Assembly (NCBI GenBank): GCA_012934845.2
Contig: WNNJ02001307.1
Span: 1 to 64,000, forward strand
From: Pomphorhynchus laevis
Lineage: Eukaryota; Acanthocephala; Palaeacanthocephala; Echinorhynchida; Pomphorhynchidae
Reading direction: 5' to 3'
Length of the DNA: 64,000 bases
Part shown: in pieces, positions 19,955 to 29,130 of the stretch
How the letters are laid out: each line of letters opens with the position of its first letter
How positions within the stretch are numbered: position 1 is the first letter of the stretch
Translations under genes and position numbers: made by a program
Notes under the pieces: model-generated
Database searches by the model: none
Seen by the model: the letters and a program-made list of their open reading frames with translations, nothing else
Told to the model about the DNA's origin: nothing

Positions 19955-20994
19955 AGATTGCTCTCACCAAGTGCAACACGAGATGCAAGTTCTTTCTTAG
20001 CTTGAGACAATTTCTCCCTTTGAAGAGCGTCAAGATCTTTTAAGAGACTAACGTGGGATCCTTTTAAACGATATGAATTCCGAAGAATTAACTCAGCATG
20101 TGACTGCTCTCTAAATACGGCCTTGAGTAAACGCGGCCTATTACTAAGTGTATCACGCTTACCCAGTCGAAATAATGCAACGAGTTTAACACGTTTGACA
20201 ATATCCACATTGCAAGAACCAAGTACCTGCGTCAATATAAATCTCACACTCTGGACGTCCTCGTTAAGACGTACTTGTGCGTTCTCAAATAAAGATTCTC
20301 TTACATTGGCCAGAATAACAGATCTACATCGATCAGCGGTGTGTTTCCTATTATTACCAATTTGCAATTCGAGACTGTCACGTGACACTGCGGATAGTGT
20401 ATGTTGACTTATCGTTGACGCTTGTTCCTTCTTTTTGACAGTCCCATTATCAGACATATGACCATGATTCAAAACCTGACAATATGTATTTTCATCATTA
20501 GTAACATCAGGTAAATGCACTGGAACATCCATGGCTACAGTCTCACCCTCTACAGTTAAATCTATATTCATTGGATTATTTGCAAGACTTGAGGAGGGAT
20601 ATATAGAGTTAAGACTTGAGGAGGGATATATAGAGTTAGAATAGCTTCCATCACAATGACTGGAATTTTCAACATTCTTAGTAGATTTGGAAATAAGAAC
20701 TTCCTTACTTTGACCGGCACTTATGCTTTTTGGAATTGGTGGAGCTGATATGGGTCCAAGAGAATTACAACTCGACTGACCGACAACCAATGGGGTAGAT
20801 TCCGTCTTCAAATCATTTATCAAAGATGCACAGCAGTACCCGCAGTAGAAAGATGCATTAGACAGAGCTGTTTTCTTTTCCCCGGGAACTGAAACACTTG
20901 TCCACACATGACAATCTTCACTTGAACACCGAACCTGATAATCCACGAACTTGGCAGCATCACCTCGCTTTGTAGTCTTCCTCTGTTTGACCAT
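19834..20994 (-). CDS. LINE-B ORF1 protein
   Basis: Intact 386-residue ORF1 from ATG 20994. The N-terminal finger has Cys23, Cys28, Cys51 and Cys54 (CSSEDCHVW ... FYCGYC). A low-complexity Ser-rich middle contains a 9-residue NSIYPSSSL unit in tandem, from a 27 bp duplication (20584-20637). The C-terminal part (about 225-370) has SVILANVRESLFENAQVRL and KLVALFRLGKRD, with RPRLLKAVFR, and is conserved with LINE-E, LINE-I and J1. By analogy it binds the element RNA in a ribonucleoprotein. The start is supported by alignment with the LINE-H ORF1 start. Confidence 0.9.
   Translation of the reverse strand: MVKQRKTTKRGDAAKFVDYQVRCSSEDCHVWTSVSVPGEKKTALSNASFYCGYCCASLINDLKTESTPLVVGQSSCNSLGPISAPPIPKSISAGQSKEVLISKSTKNVENSSHCDGSYSNSIYPSSSLNSIYPSSSLANNPMNIDLTVEGETVAMDVPVHLPDVTNDENTYCQVLNHGHMSDNGTVKKKEQASTISQHTLSAVSRDSLELQIGNNRKHTADRCRSVILANVRESLFENAQVRLNEDVQSVRFILTQVLGSCNVDIVKRVKLVALFRLGKRDTLSNRPRLLKAVFREQSHAELILRNSYRLKGSHVSLLKDLDALQREKLSQAKKELASRVALGESNLCVQNFQVVRRRIRISWSPLDVSPLMNVEGFGKVLQHISA
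20584..20637 (-). repeat. 27 bp tandem duplication in LINE-B ORF1
   Basis: Two exact 27 bp units (20584-20610 and 20611-20637), in frame, encoding NSIYPSSSL twice. Confidence 0.95.
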
Positions 20995-21208
20995 TATATG
21001 TATGTATATTCAGACTTTATCAGAGTAAAGTCTCTTGTGTAGATTTCAATAAAGATTGTGTCCAATAAATTTTTTTCAATAAAGATTTCAATAAGGATTG
21101 AGTTATAAAGATTGTGTCCAATAAATTGTATGTTATTTTATTGTATGTTTATAAGAAACCAAAATTTTTTTAGTGAACAAATTTACTCATAGTGCCTAAT
21201 TTTATAAT

Positions 21209-22789
21209 ATTAGTCGCCAAATTTTCAAGTCGTCGGCATATAAACCACATGGACTCGAAATAGCTGTAGTAAGCTCGTTGATGTAAATAATGAAGAGCAA
21301 TGGACTGAATACCGGCCCCTGAGGAACACCGCGACCAGGAGTTCTTGTCTTTGACATATGTTTATTGGCCGATACAGTAATCTTCCAAATTCTAAGGAAG
21401 GAATTAATCCAATTTAGGAGGGTTCCTTTGATGCCCTACTGTTTCAGCGTAATAAAGAGGGCATAATAGTATATCCGATCAAATGCTTTGCTGAGATCGA
21501 AAAAAAACATTAACACTAACTCCAGCCTCGGTATATCTGGTTTAATCACTTCTCGCAAGTACGAGGTTTGTGACAGTAGATCTTTCTGGTCGGAAACCAT
21601 GCTGGTTGTCGCCGAGTACTTGTTTCCCTTCTAGGTGCCCAGTGATTCGTTTAAAAAGCAGTTTCTCTAGCACTTTACAAGCAACGCAGATAAGGCTTAT
21701 TTACCGATAGTTGCTTGCTAGATTACGATTGCCTTTGTGTAGAGAGGTCGAATTGTAGAACATTTCCAATCTGGTGGTATACAGCCTGTTGACAAGGAGA
21801 AATCGAATATGGTGTGTAAATATTCATATTTTACTGGTGCAAATTCCCGAAGAAGAATTGGAGGAATATTGTCTGGTCCTGCCGCAATTGATCGTGGTAG
21901 CTTCGAAGTTCGTTAAGTACCTCAAATTTATCAAATGGAGTAAATTCGCAACACGGATATTGAGCTGTGGAGACTCGGGGGAAATAGTGACAGGTAGGAC
22001 TCTCTAACATAAATTGATCCAGGAAAATATTGGCAATTGCTGTGTCATCGAATGTGAGCTCACCGGTTTCCATAAATATAGAGTTGATATCAGGGGTAGT
22101 TGATTTAAATATGCTGATATGTTTGAACAATTTACTGGGATATCTTTTTGATAATCGACAAAATTTGGAAACGAAGCACCTGCGTTTCTGACGTTTGAGT
22201 GCCGTTACTTGATTTTGTAATTCCTTGTAATCGGTTCAAGAACAATTCCATTCTTTGAATTTTTTGTAAATTTTGTCTTTTGTCTTAATCATTTGTTTAA
22301 TCTGCGAGTCAACCTAATGGGGGGGGGCTTTGTAGGATGTGCGCTGACGCTTTAAAGGGGAGAAGTAATTTAGAACATTGATAGAGGTAGATTTGAAATT
22401 TTCCCAGCACTGATCTATGCCAATTACATATGGATTAGCCCATTGAATGTTTCGAATAGCTTGCGTCATACTTGCGAAATTTGCTTTGAAGGAATTCAAT
22501 TCGGGTTTTGACGAGGGGGCTGTTTTAAAGAGACTGACAGAAAACACCAGCCGAATGGCACAATGATCACTGTGGCCAATAGGCGCTGATAGAGATTTTA
22601 TCAATTGTTGGTTCCCCTCGTGATAAGCAGAGGTCTAAAATGCCAGATGATTGCTTCCTCCTTATAGTGGGTTCGTGAATATGCTGGGTTAGATTGATAT
22701 CGTTAAACGTATCAAGGAGATTGGATGATTCAACATCACAACCATGTGTCGAAGTATATAGGACCCAATTGACATGAGGTATATTGAAG
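21209..22789 (-). mobile_element. LINE-D, middle part (endonuclease end to RT active site)
   Basis: On the minus strand this reads from PHVNWVLYTSTHGCDVESSN (about 22760) through IGHSDHCAIRLVF (endonuclease Asp-His) and the linker (21831-22130, DDTAIANIFLDQF). It continues through the decayed RT to YADDLKIWRL at 21209. Several frameshifts lie in the RT. The upstream end is cut at 22789 within the GDFN-IPHVNW motif by LINE-C and continues at 24659. Confidence 0.88.
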
Positions 22790-24570
22790 ATAGTATCGAA
22801 GATAGTATCGCCAGGGATGCATCTTTGAATCCTAGGAGGTTTTGGTCTTATGTAAGAAACAACAGAACACTTGTCGCCACAATTAGCTCAATCCAAACGC
22901 CAACTGAAACTTTGACCGATCCGTCTGAAATCGCCCAACATTTAGCTGATGGCTTTTTGGTACAGGCTTTTACCTCTAACAAACTGCATGACTTTTGTTG
23001 GAAGTATGTTCCGGTTGCTCATCGGTGTTGTGTTCGTCCACTCAGAGTGGATGAGGTGTTGAACGAGGTTATGAAGCTCGATTCGTTTACATCTCCGGGA
23101 CCAGACAATATCGCCCCCTTCCTCGTCAAATCCCTAGCGAACGAACTGAGCAATGATTTAACTATGTTCTTCAGATACAGCTTAGACACATCTTGGATTC
23201 CTGACAGTTGGAAGTGTGCAATTGTGGTGCCTATTCCCAAAAAGCATCCTGCTAGCTTTTGCGCGGACTTTCGGCCCATTAGCTTAACTAGCGTATTCTG
23301 CAAACTTTTAGAAAGAATCATTACTAGTAGAATCAGGGATCATTTGGATCGTAATCACATATTGGTTGAATCTCAACATGGTTTCAGGATCGGACGTTCA
23401 TGCCTTACTAACCTACTAACTGCGCGTGAAAAATGGGCTGATGCTCTGGGGGCTGGGTTTCAGGTTCATACAGTATTCCTTGATTTTTCGAAAGCTTTTG
23501 ATAGGGTACCACACGACGGCATAGTGTCTTTACTGTATCACTGTGGACTTCATTCATATATTTGTGAGTGGGTCAGGGAATTTCTATCGAATAGGTCTTT
23601 CCGAGTTTGTGTGGGGGGCGTGTTTTCTTATTCGGTAAATATTAATTCTGGCGTACCGCAGGGATCAGTCCTTGGCCCACTGCTCTTTATAATCTTCATT
23701 AATGATCTGCTACTCCGCTTATCATGCTCTCATCTAGCGTTTGCAGACGATCTAAAGATTTGGTCGATCATTAGAAGTCCTGCTGATCGAGTATCGTTAC
23801 AAAATGATCTAAACTCCCTGATCAAGTGGTGCGATTCTACCGGACAACGGTTGAATGTTGATAAATGTGTCCTCATGCAACTAGGTCGCCCTATTGAAAC
23901 TCTAAGGTACTTTATTGGAGATATGGTCTTAAAGGAAGTGTCTCATCATAAGGATTTAGGGATTATTGTCCATAGATCCTTGAAAACAAAGTTGAACACC
24001 GACTTCTTTCTAGGTAAAGCTACTAGGGCGTTATATTGTATTAAAAATGCATTCATCAGATTAAGCTGTCACATGTTCAAGAGGTTATTCATCTCCATCG
24101 TCAGGCCACACTTGGAGTACTGCATTCAGGCTTGTTTCCCTGTCACTAAGCAAGAACTATTAGACCTGGAGTCTATTCTTAGGCGCGGATCGAGGCTCTG
24201 TATTGGCTTAAGTGGTATTGACTATTATGTACGTCTAAGTCGTATTGGGATGTTGTCGGTACGTGAGAGGTTCATATCCTTGGAAATGCTATGTATATGG
24301 CATATGTCGAATGATGTGGTAGGTTATCCCACCGATGTAATCACTAGGCGGGTAGATCAGTTGCGGGGACATAGCAGAGTCTTGTATAAATTTAGATTTG
24401 GCAGATTACCAAAAGTGTATAGACTCTCAAGAAGAGGAATTAACATGTGGAATTCGTTACCTGAGGAAGTCGTTGCAGCCCCCAGTTTGAGAACGTTTAA
24501 ATCACGATGCTACAAATGGATACATGAACAATGCCGCCATTCAACACTACCACTGGAATACCCTAATTAG
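22774..24570 (+). CDS. LINE-C ORF2, reverse transcriptase (5'-truncated element)
   Basis: A 598-codon open frame; true element sequence begins at about 22790, so the first codons come from LINE-D. It carries the post-endonuclease linker and a full RT: SWKCAIVVPIPKKHPASFCA, ESQHGFRIGRSCLTNLLTAR, VFLDFSKAFDRVPHD, GVPQGSVLGPLLFIIFIND, the box FADDLKIWS (about residue 322), NVDKCVLMQLG and HKDLGIIVH. The C-terminal domain ends in a WNSLPEEVV motif. There is no frameshift or stop, so the insertion is recent, but the endonuclease is missing, so the copy is not autonomous. The 5' edge has a small GAAGATAGTATC tandem. Confidence 0.92.
   Translation: MRYIEDSIEDSIARDASLNPRRFWSYVRNNRTLVATISSIQTPTETLTDPSEIAQHLADGFLVQAFTSNKLHDFCWKYVPVAHRCCVRPLRVDEVLNEVMKLDSFTSPGPDNIAPFLVKSLANELSNDLTMFFRYSLDTSWIPDSWKCAIVVPIPKKHPASFCADFRPISLTSVFCKLLERIITSRIRDHLDRNHILVESQHGFRIGRSCLTNLLTAREKWADALGAGFQVHTVFLDFSKAFDRVPHDGIVSLLYHCGLHSYICEWVREFLSNRSFRVCVGGVFSYSVNINSGVPQGSVLGPLLFIIFINDLLLRLSCSHLAFADDLKIWSIIRSPADRVSLQNDLNSLIKWCDSTGQRLNVDKCVLMQLGRPIETLRYFIGDMVLKEVSHHKDLGIIVHRSLKTKLNTDFFLGKATRALYCIKNAFIRLSCHMFKRLFISIVRPHLEYCIQACFPVTKQELLDLESILRRGSRLCIGLSGIDYYVRLSRIGMLSVRERFISLEMLCIWHMSNDVVGYPTDVITRRVDQLRGHSRVLYKFRFGRLPKVYRLSRRGINMWNSLPEEVVAAPSLRTFKSRCYKWIHEQCRHSTLPLEYPN
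22781..22789. repeat. Target duplication of LINE-C, left copy
   Basis: ATATTGAAG, repeated at 24659-24667 on the far side of LINE-C. Removing LINE-C and one copy restores the LINE-D LGDFNIPHVNW coding order. Confidence 0.85.
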
Positions 24571-24667
24571 CTACGTTGACTGACCATTTGCTTTTGTTTT
24601 ATTTTTTGGACTCTGCCTGAATAGCCTTTTGGCTTTGGTATGTATTGGAATAATAATAATATTGAAG
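24571..24667 (+). mobile_element. LINE-C 3' UTR, (AAT)n tail and right target duplication
   Basis: The 3' UTR holds the small hairpin AGCC-TTTT-GGCT followed by TTTGGTATGTATTGG and AATAATAATAAT. Then ATATTGAAG (24659-24667) duplicates 22781-22789. Confidence 0.88.
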
Positions 24668-25616
24668 TCTCCTAGGATAATGATCGGTGATACGCTTGTT
24701 AGGTTATGTCGTAAAGAGATGCTAATCTTTTCAGTTGCGGATGGCGAAGAGCGGTAAAATAAACCGATTTTTAGTTTATGTCTCTCAGGAGAAGACACTG
24801 TTGCCCACAGATATTCGTTGTATGAATCATCTGATACAATGCTTTGATCGATGATGGTTAAAGGACGCTTGATGTATAATATAACTTCACCTCCTTTGGA
24901 GGCGGTTCGATCCGATCATATACAAAAGTAGCCTGATATGAGGATTTCATTATCAGATATATTGTTGTTAAGCCAGGTTTCGCTCAATGCTGTGATGTTT
25001 GGGTTCATTAAATTAACAAAACACAATATTTCGTCAAATTTGTTGTACATGCTTAAACAGTTGGAGTACATGACGGAAATATTATTTTGAGAGTAACGGC
25101 AGTGGTGAGGTGTCACTGTTGGTGTTGAAATTGAATTGATGTTTACGTGTTGGATGCACGAATCTGTGCGGCGGAGAGTATCGATGGAACGGTTAGACGG
25201 ATTCCGAGGCTGAATTGTGTATTTACCATTCGCCACACAACTTAAAATTTTTTCACAATTAGATCTTTTTAACCGTTTTGAATTCTTTGTTGAAGCTCGT
25301 TCCTTCCAGATTTTAATCTGTTTCTATCTTTACTGCTGAGGTCAGGTAGAAATTTGATACTGGAGCCCCTTAACTTAAAGGAATTCTTGATGATTTGCTT
25401 ACTAGTCTCGGGGCTATCAACAACAACTTTCAAAAGCCTTGGTTTGGTACCATCTTGTTTCTTCCTAATGCGAAAGAGGTATATTACCTGTTTATTTTTT
25501 TCTACTGATATCTCTGTTGGGAGAACAGTTGAAAGAACTTGCTTTACTGAATCAACATCATGTTTAATACGGAGGAGACTGTTTGGACTCGGTGATCCGT
25601 TTAAATTTACTATGAT
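24659..25616 (-). mobile_element. LINE-D, 5' part (ORF1 end to endonuclease)
   Basis: On the minus strand: ORF1 C-terminus (IVNLNGSPSPNSLLRI, then KPRLLKVVVDSPE and FKLRGSSIKFLPDLS) at about 25616-25260. The endonuclease follows (YSNCLSMYNKFDEILCFVNL, ALSETWLNNN, then SPIIILGDFN at 24667). Frames 24916-25236 and 24571-24798 are the open parts. It is separated from 21209-22789 by LINE-C and from its own upstream part at 29064 by LINE-E. Confidence 0.88.
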
Positions 25617-25625
25617 CTAGCTAAT

Positions 25626-26099
25626 GTGCCCGAGTCTATCTTCGAGAATGCGCAAGCACGACTGAATGACGACATTCAGAGTTTGAGGTCTATTCTGGCA
25701 CATGTACTTGGCTCCTGTGACATTGAGACAGTCCAAAAAGTTAAACTTATCGCTCTTTTCCGTCTAGGTAAGCGTAATGCTTTAAATAATAAACCCCGAC
25801 TACTCAAAGCTGTCTTCCATAACCAACTTCATGCTACCTTAATGTTGAGAAACTCGTTCCGTCTCAAAGGGTCTAATATTCGACTGCTGAAAGATCTTGA
25901 TGTATCAGAACGAAAAAAATTATCGAAGGTTAAAAAAGAACTATCATCTCGTGTTGCTAAAGGAGAAACAAATCTCTATGTGAAAAATTTTCAGATTGTG
26001 AAGCGACGCACTTGGCTGAGTTGGAGCCCACTAGTCATGTCGCCTCGCGTGCATTCTGTAATCGAAACGGGCTTGTCTACTCTGCCTATCAGAGTCTAA
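25626..26099 (+). pseudogene. LINE-E ORF1, C-terminal part
   Basis: The last 157 codons of ORF1, uninterrupted, missing the N-terminal finger because the element is 5'-truncated. It has LIALFRLGKRNALNNKPRLL, FRLKGSNIRLLKDLD and VKNFQIVKRRTWLSWSPL, closely matching LINE-B residues 220-375. It overlaps the start of the ORF2 frame by about 88 bp, the same arrangement as in LINE-B. Confidence 0.85.
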
Positions 26100-28975
26100 A
26101 TGGTTTAGCGTCCGGGTTATTTGGATGTGTAAGGGGTGATAGGAATACTCCCAGAGGTATGTTGGGGCATTGTGAAATACTCCATGGTAATGTTCGCAGT
26201 CTTATATCGAAGATAGATGAACTGAGATATAGAGTTCAGTTAATTCGTCCTAAATTACTCGCTATCACAGAATCATGGCTATATAGTGATATTATTGATA
26301 ATGAAGTCTCCATCCCTGGTTATCTGGTTTTCCGCAGTGATCGTAAAAGTGGAAGAGGTGGAGGTGTTATTCTTTATGTGAGCAACGATGTGAAAGTAAC
26401 TATTCTTAGCACTTCTTCTAATAAAGTCGAAAGTTTGTGGTGTCGGGTAAAATTCATGCATACCGCTCCGCTTGTTCTGGGGGTAGTATATCGTTCACCC
26501 TTGGCCGCCACAGATAAACTGATTGGGGAAGTAGAACTTTATTCTAAAGGTACCTCCAATGTTTTAATACTTGGTGACTTGAATATGCCTTCGGTTGATT
26601 GGAATTCGTATACGGCTTTTCCTACTTGTGACCATGCTTCCTATGACCTTCTGGAGTGTATCATCTATTGTGGTTTAACTCAGCATGTTCAAAATTACAC
26701 TCGTTTTGCTAGTGACAGTAGATCTCTATTAGATGTATGTTTATCTTCGAACAGTGAGATTATTAACGCTATCCGTTATGATGCCCCGATCGGTATGTCT
26801 GATCATTGCGTATTGATCATTAGGTTAAGGTTTCAAGAAGATACTCGAGGTCCGCGTGAAAATCAAGTGGTTAATGCTTTCAAAACCAACACACGTGCAA
26901 TTAAGTCAATACTTTCAACAGCTACCTGGCCAGATCCCGCTGTTGTTGGAGTACACGGCGCGTGGAATTACTTTCAGAGAACCTTAGAGTCGCTGCTTAT
27001 TTTATTCTCTCCACTTAGAAGCAGGACACGTCGAAAAGATTCTCCCTGGTTCGATTCTGAGTTACGTTCAGCATTGAGGACTCGTAATTTGATCTTCAAT
27101 CGCTACAAAGTTGGGGAGTGTAGTTATGATGTTTTTAAACAGGCAAGAAATTTATTCAATTCATTGAAGAGAAAGAAGCGGTGTGCATTTGAGAATGCAT
27201 TAGCTAACAAGTGTAAATACGATTTAAAGGTCCTTTTTCAGTATCTATCAAGCAGGGGAGCTGTTGATTCTTCGATTTGTCACTACTTCTATGACATTTC
27301 TGCGAATGACCTAGCTGAAGAGTTTGCGGCACACTATTGCACTTCAGTAGAGCCCGCAAATGAACATCAAACTTTTTGTATGGAATCTAGTGTGCTGAAC
27401 ACTTACTCTGACACGTGTCTTGAGTTGGACCTTGACAATTTGATAACGCCAGCTAAAGTCTATTCCGAATTACGCCGTCTAAAAGCAAATAATTCAAGAG
27501 GTTGTGACTTACTACCTTCTGTTTATCTGCGCAGATTAGCAGGCTCAATTTGCGTTCCTCTCTGTGCAATTTTTCGCCAGTCAATCTTGGAAAGATCTCT
27601 TCCTAATGTGTGGAAGCAGTCAATTGTTCTTCCCTACTTCAAGAAGGGAGATCGCTCTTCCGTCGAGAATTATAGGCCGGTGAGCATTACCTGCATTTGC
27701 TGTAGAGTGTTGGAGAGGTTTGTGCATCGCTACATGGTTGAGTTTTTTCGTGTAGGAAAAATTTTAGTCCCTAATCAGCACGGATTTCGGGAGGGTTATT
27801 CAACTGTTTCAAATTTGCTTGATGCTCATCTTGATTGGACAGCGAATAAGACACATTATATCGATACAGACATTATATTCTTCGACTTTTCTAAAGCTTT
27901 TGATAGAGTAGATCATGGTCTACTTCTTCAGAAACTTGTCAATACTGGACTCCCAAACATAATAGTTGATTGGATTAGAGAATTTCTTCGTGATCGTTGC
28001 TTTCGAGTACTTGTCGATTGGTCATTGTCTGTGTCTAGAGAATGTCATATTGGAGTACCTCAAGGTTCAGTTTTGGGTCCGCTTTTATTCAGCATTTATG
28101 TTAACGATTTGCCTGGGTGCATTCGCTCTCGATCATGTTTGTATGCAGATGACTTAAAAATATGGCGGCCCATTCATTCATGTGAGGATGTTGATAAGTT
28201 GCAAACTGACATAGATAATTTGGAGTTGTGGGCGGCGTTAAACAAGCTTGTGATAAATGTTTCGAAATGCAAACACATGCGTATTATTGGTAATGCTCGC
28301 AAGCAACTAACATCAGCTTGTTACACATATAAGGACTGTATTGTGGAAAGTGTCGATAGTTACAAAGATTTAGGAGTATGGGTTACCTCTAATTTATCAA
28401 CCAAAAAGCACACTGATCAAGCTTGTGCCAACTCCAATAAAATGATAGGTATGATTCGACGCGCGTTTGTTCGCGTTAATCCGACTGCTCTTCGGCCTCT
28501 GATTTTAGCACATGTATTGAGTAGACTTTTATATGCAGCTCCGGTTGTATACCCACGTACTGTGCATGAAAATAAGAAATCAGAGAGGGTACTTCGCAGG
28601 GCAACAAAGCTAGCACCAACGTTGGCGTCGCTGCCTTATGAAGACAGACTGAGATCATTAGGACTTGAGACCGTCACATGGACCCGTCGGTACATGGATA
28701 TGTGCCTTGTTTGGAATTTATTCCAACGTCCTCATCACCCTCTTCGGAGTAGGGTTCAACTACGTTGTTCAAATGTTCTTCGCGGTCATTCTTTAACTAT
28801 TCGAAGAAACAGAGTACAGAAATTGGGCGCGATGCAATTTGATAGAAGAATTGTTGAGCTGTGGAACAACCTTGATGCAGACACCGTTGGATGCAGTTCA
28901 CTTAGTGCTTTTAAAAGAAGACTACGAATGGATCAAGCAATGTTTCGTGTTGCATTTCCTTATTTTAAAAACTAA
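26012..28975 (+). CDS. LINE-E ORF2, intact endonuclease-reverse transcriptase
   Basis: A 987-codon frame without stops; the first codon is TTG and the first in-frame ATG is at 26159 (residue 50). Endonuclease (about 55-275): LHGNVRSL, ITESWL, SDRKSGRGGGVILYV, LILGDLNMPSVDW (Asp189, Asn191), SLLDVCLSS and GMSDHCVL (about 263). RT (about 530-800): VLPYFKKGDRSSVENYRPVS, NQHGFREGYSTVSNLL, DFSKAFDRVDHG, GVPQGSVLGPLLF, LYADDLKIW (about 709) and YKDLGVWV. The C-terminal domain ends KRRLRMDQAMFRVAFPYFKN. All catalytic residues appear present. It may make active enzyme, though the element lacks its own 5' end and most of ORF1. Confidence 0.95.
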   Translation: MAELEPTSHVASRAFCNRNGLVYSAYQSLNGLASGLFGCVRGDRNTPRGMLGHCEILHGNVRSLISKIDELRYRVQLIRPKLLAITESWLYSDIIDNEVSIPGYLVFRSDRKSGRGGGVILYVSNDVKVTILSTSSNKVESLWCRVKFMHTAPLVLGVVYRSPLAATDKLIGEVELYSKGTSNVLILGDLNMPSVDWNSYTAFPTCDHASYDLLECIIYCGLTQHVQNYTRFASDSRSLLDVCLSSNSEIINAIRYDAPIGMSDHCVLIIRLRFQEDTRGPRENQVVNAFKTNTRAIKSILSTATWPDPAVVGVHGAWNYFQRTLESLLILFSPLRSRTRRKDSPWFDSELRSALRTRNLIFNRYKVGECSYDVFKQARNLFNSLKRKKRCAFENALANKCKYDLKVLFQYLSSRGAVDSSICHYFYDISANDLAEEFAAHYCTSVEPANEHQTFCMESSVLNTYSDTCLELDLDNLITPAKVYSELRRLKANNSRGCDLLPSVYLRRLAGSICVPLCAIFRQSILERSLPNVWKQSIVLPYFKKGDRSSVENYRPVSITCICCRVLERFVHRYMVEFFRVGKILVPNQHGFREGYSTVSNLLDAHLDWTANKTHYIDTDIIFFDFSKAFDRVDHGLLLQKLVNTGLPNIIVDWIREFLRDRCFRVLVDWSLSVSRECHIGVPQGSVLGPLLFSIYVNDLPGCIRSRSCLYADDLKIWRPIHSCEDVDKLQTDIDNLELWAALNKLVINVSKCKHMRIIGNARKQLTSACYTYKDCIVESVDSYKDLGVWVTSNLSTKKHTDQACANSNKMIGMIRRAFVRVNPTALRPLILAHVLSRLLYAAPVVYPRTVHENKKSERVLRRATKLAPTLASLPYEDRLRSLGLETVTWTRRYMDMCLVWNLFQRPHHPLRSRVQLRCSNVLRGHSLTIRRNRVQKLGAMQFDRRIVELWNNLDADTVGCSSLSAFKRRLRMDQAMFRVAFPYFKN

Positions 28976-29063
28976 TTAATTTATTTACGAACTTATTGTG
29001 AGCCAGCTATTTGAGCTAATGCTCGTATGTTGTTGAATGTATAATAATAATAATAATAATGAT

Positions 29064-29130
29064 GAAACATTTATCCCTCCCAATCAAATGTTCTGCTTTT
29101 ATATCGTTTAGGCTGAGATATAATAGGTAT
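29064..29130 (-). mobile_element. LINE-D, upstream ORF1 remnant
   Basis: On the minus strand GGGAGGGATAAATGTTTCAT reads GRDKCFI. This continues in frame into IVNLNG of 25616 and matches NRDRYVIFANIPES in other ORF1s. It is cut at about 29131 by the tail of LINE-F. Confidence 0.6.

Larger units (their letters stand above)
16875..21208 (-). mobile_element. LINE-B, near full-length CR1-like element
   Basis: It spans a 5' UTR of about 200 bp (20995-21208), ORF1, ORF2 and a 3' UTR ending in (AAT)4 at about 16875-16886. It sits inside LINE-D; the junction bases are AT-rich (ATTA at both ends), so the target duplication is short or ambiguous. ORF1 is open. ORF2 is broken only at 18683-18688, where the endonuclease and RT halves are out of frame. 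This is one of the youngest elements in the nest. Confidence 0.9.
25617..29061 (+). mobile_element. LINE-E, 5'-truncated CR1-like element with intact ORF2
   Basis: It starts inside ORF1 (LANVPESIFENAQARL) and ends in (TAA)n at about 29041-29061. ATGAT occurs at 25612-25616 and 29059-29063 as a likely target duplication. Bridging the junctions restores LINE-D ORF1 (GRDKCFI then IVNLNG), which proves insertion into LINE-D. The same family as LINE-B. Confidence 0.9.
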
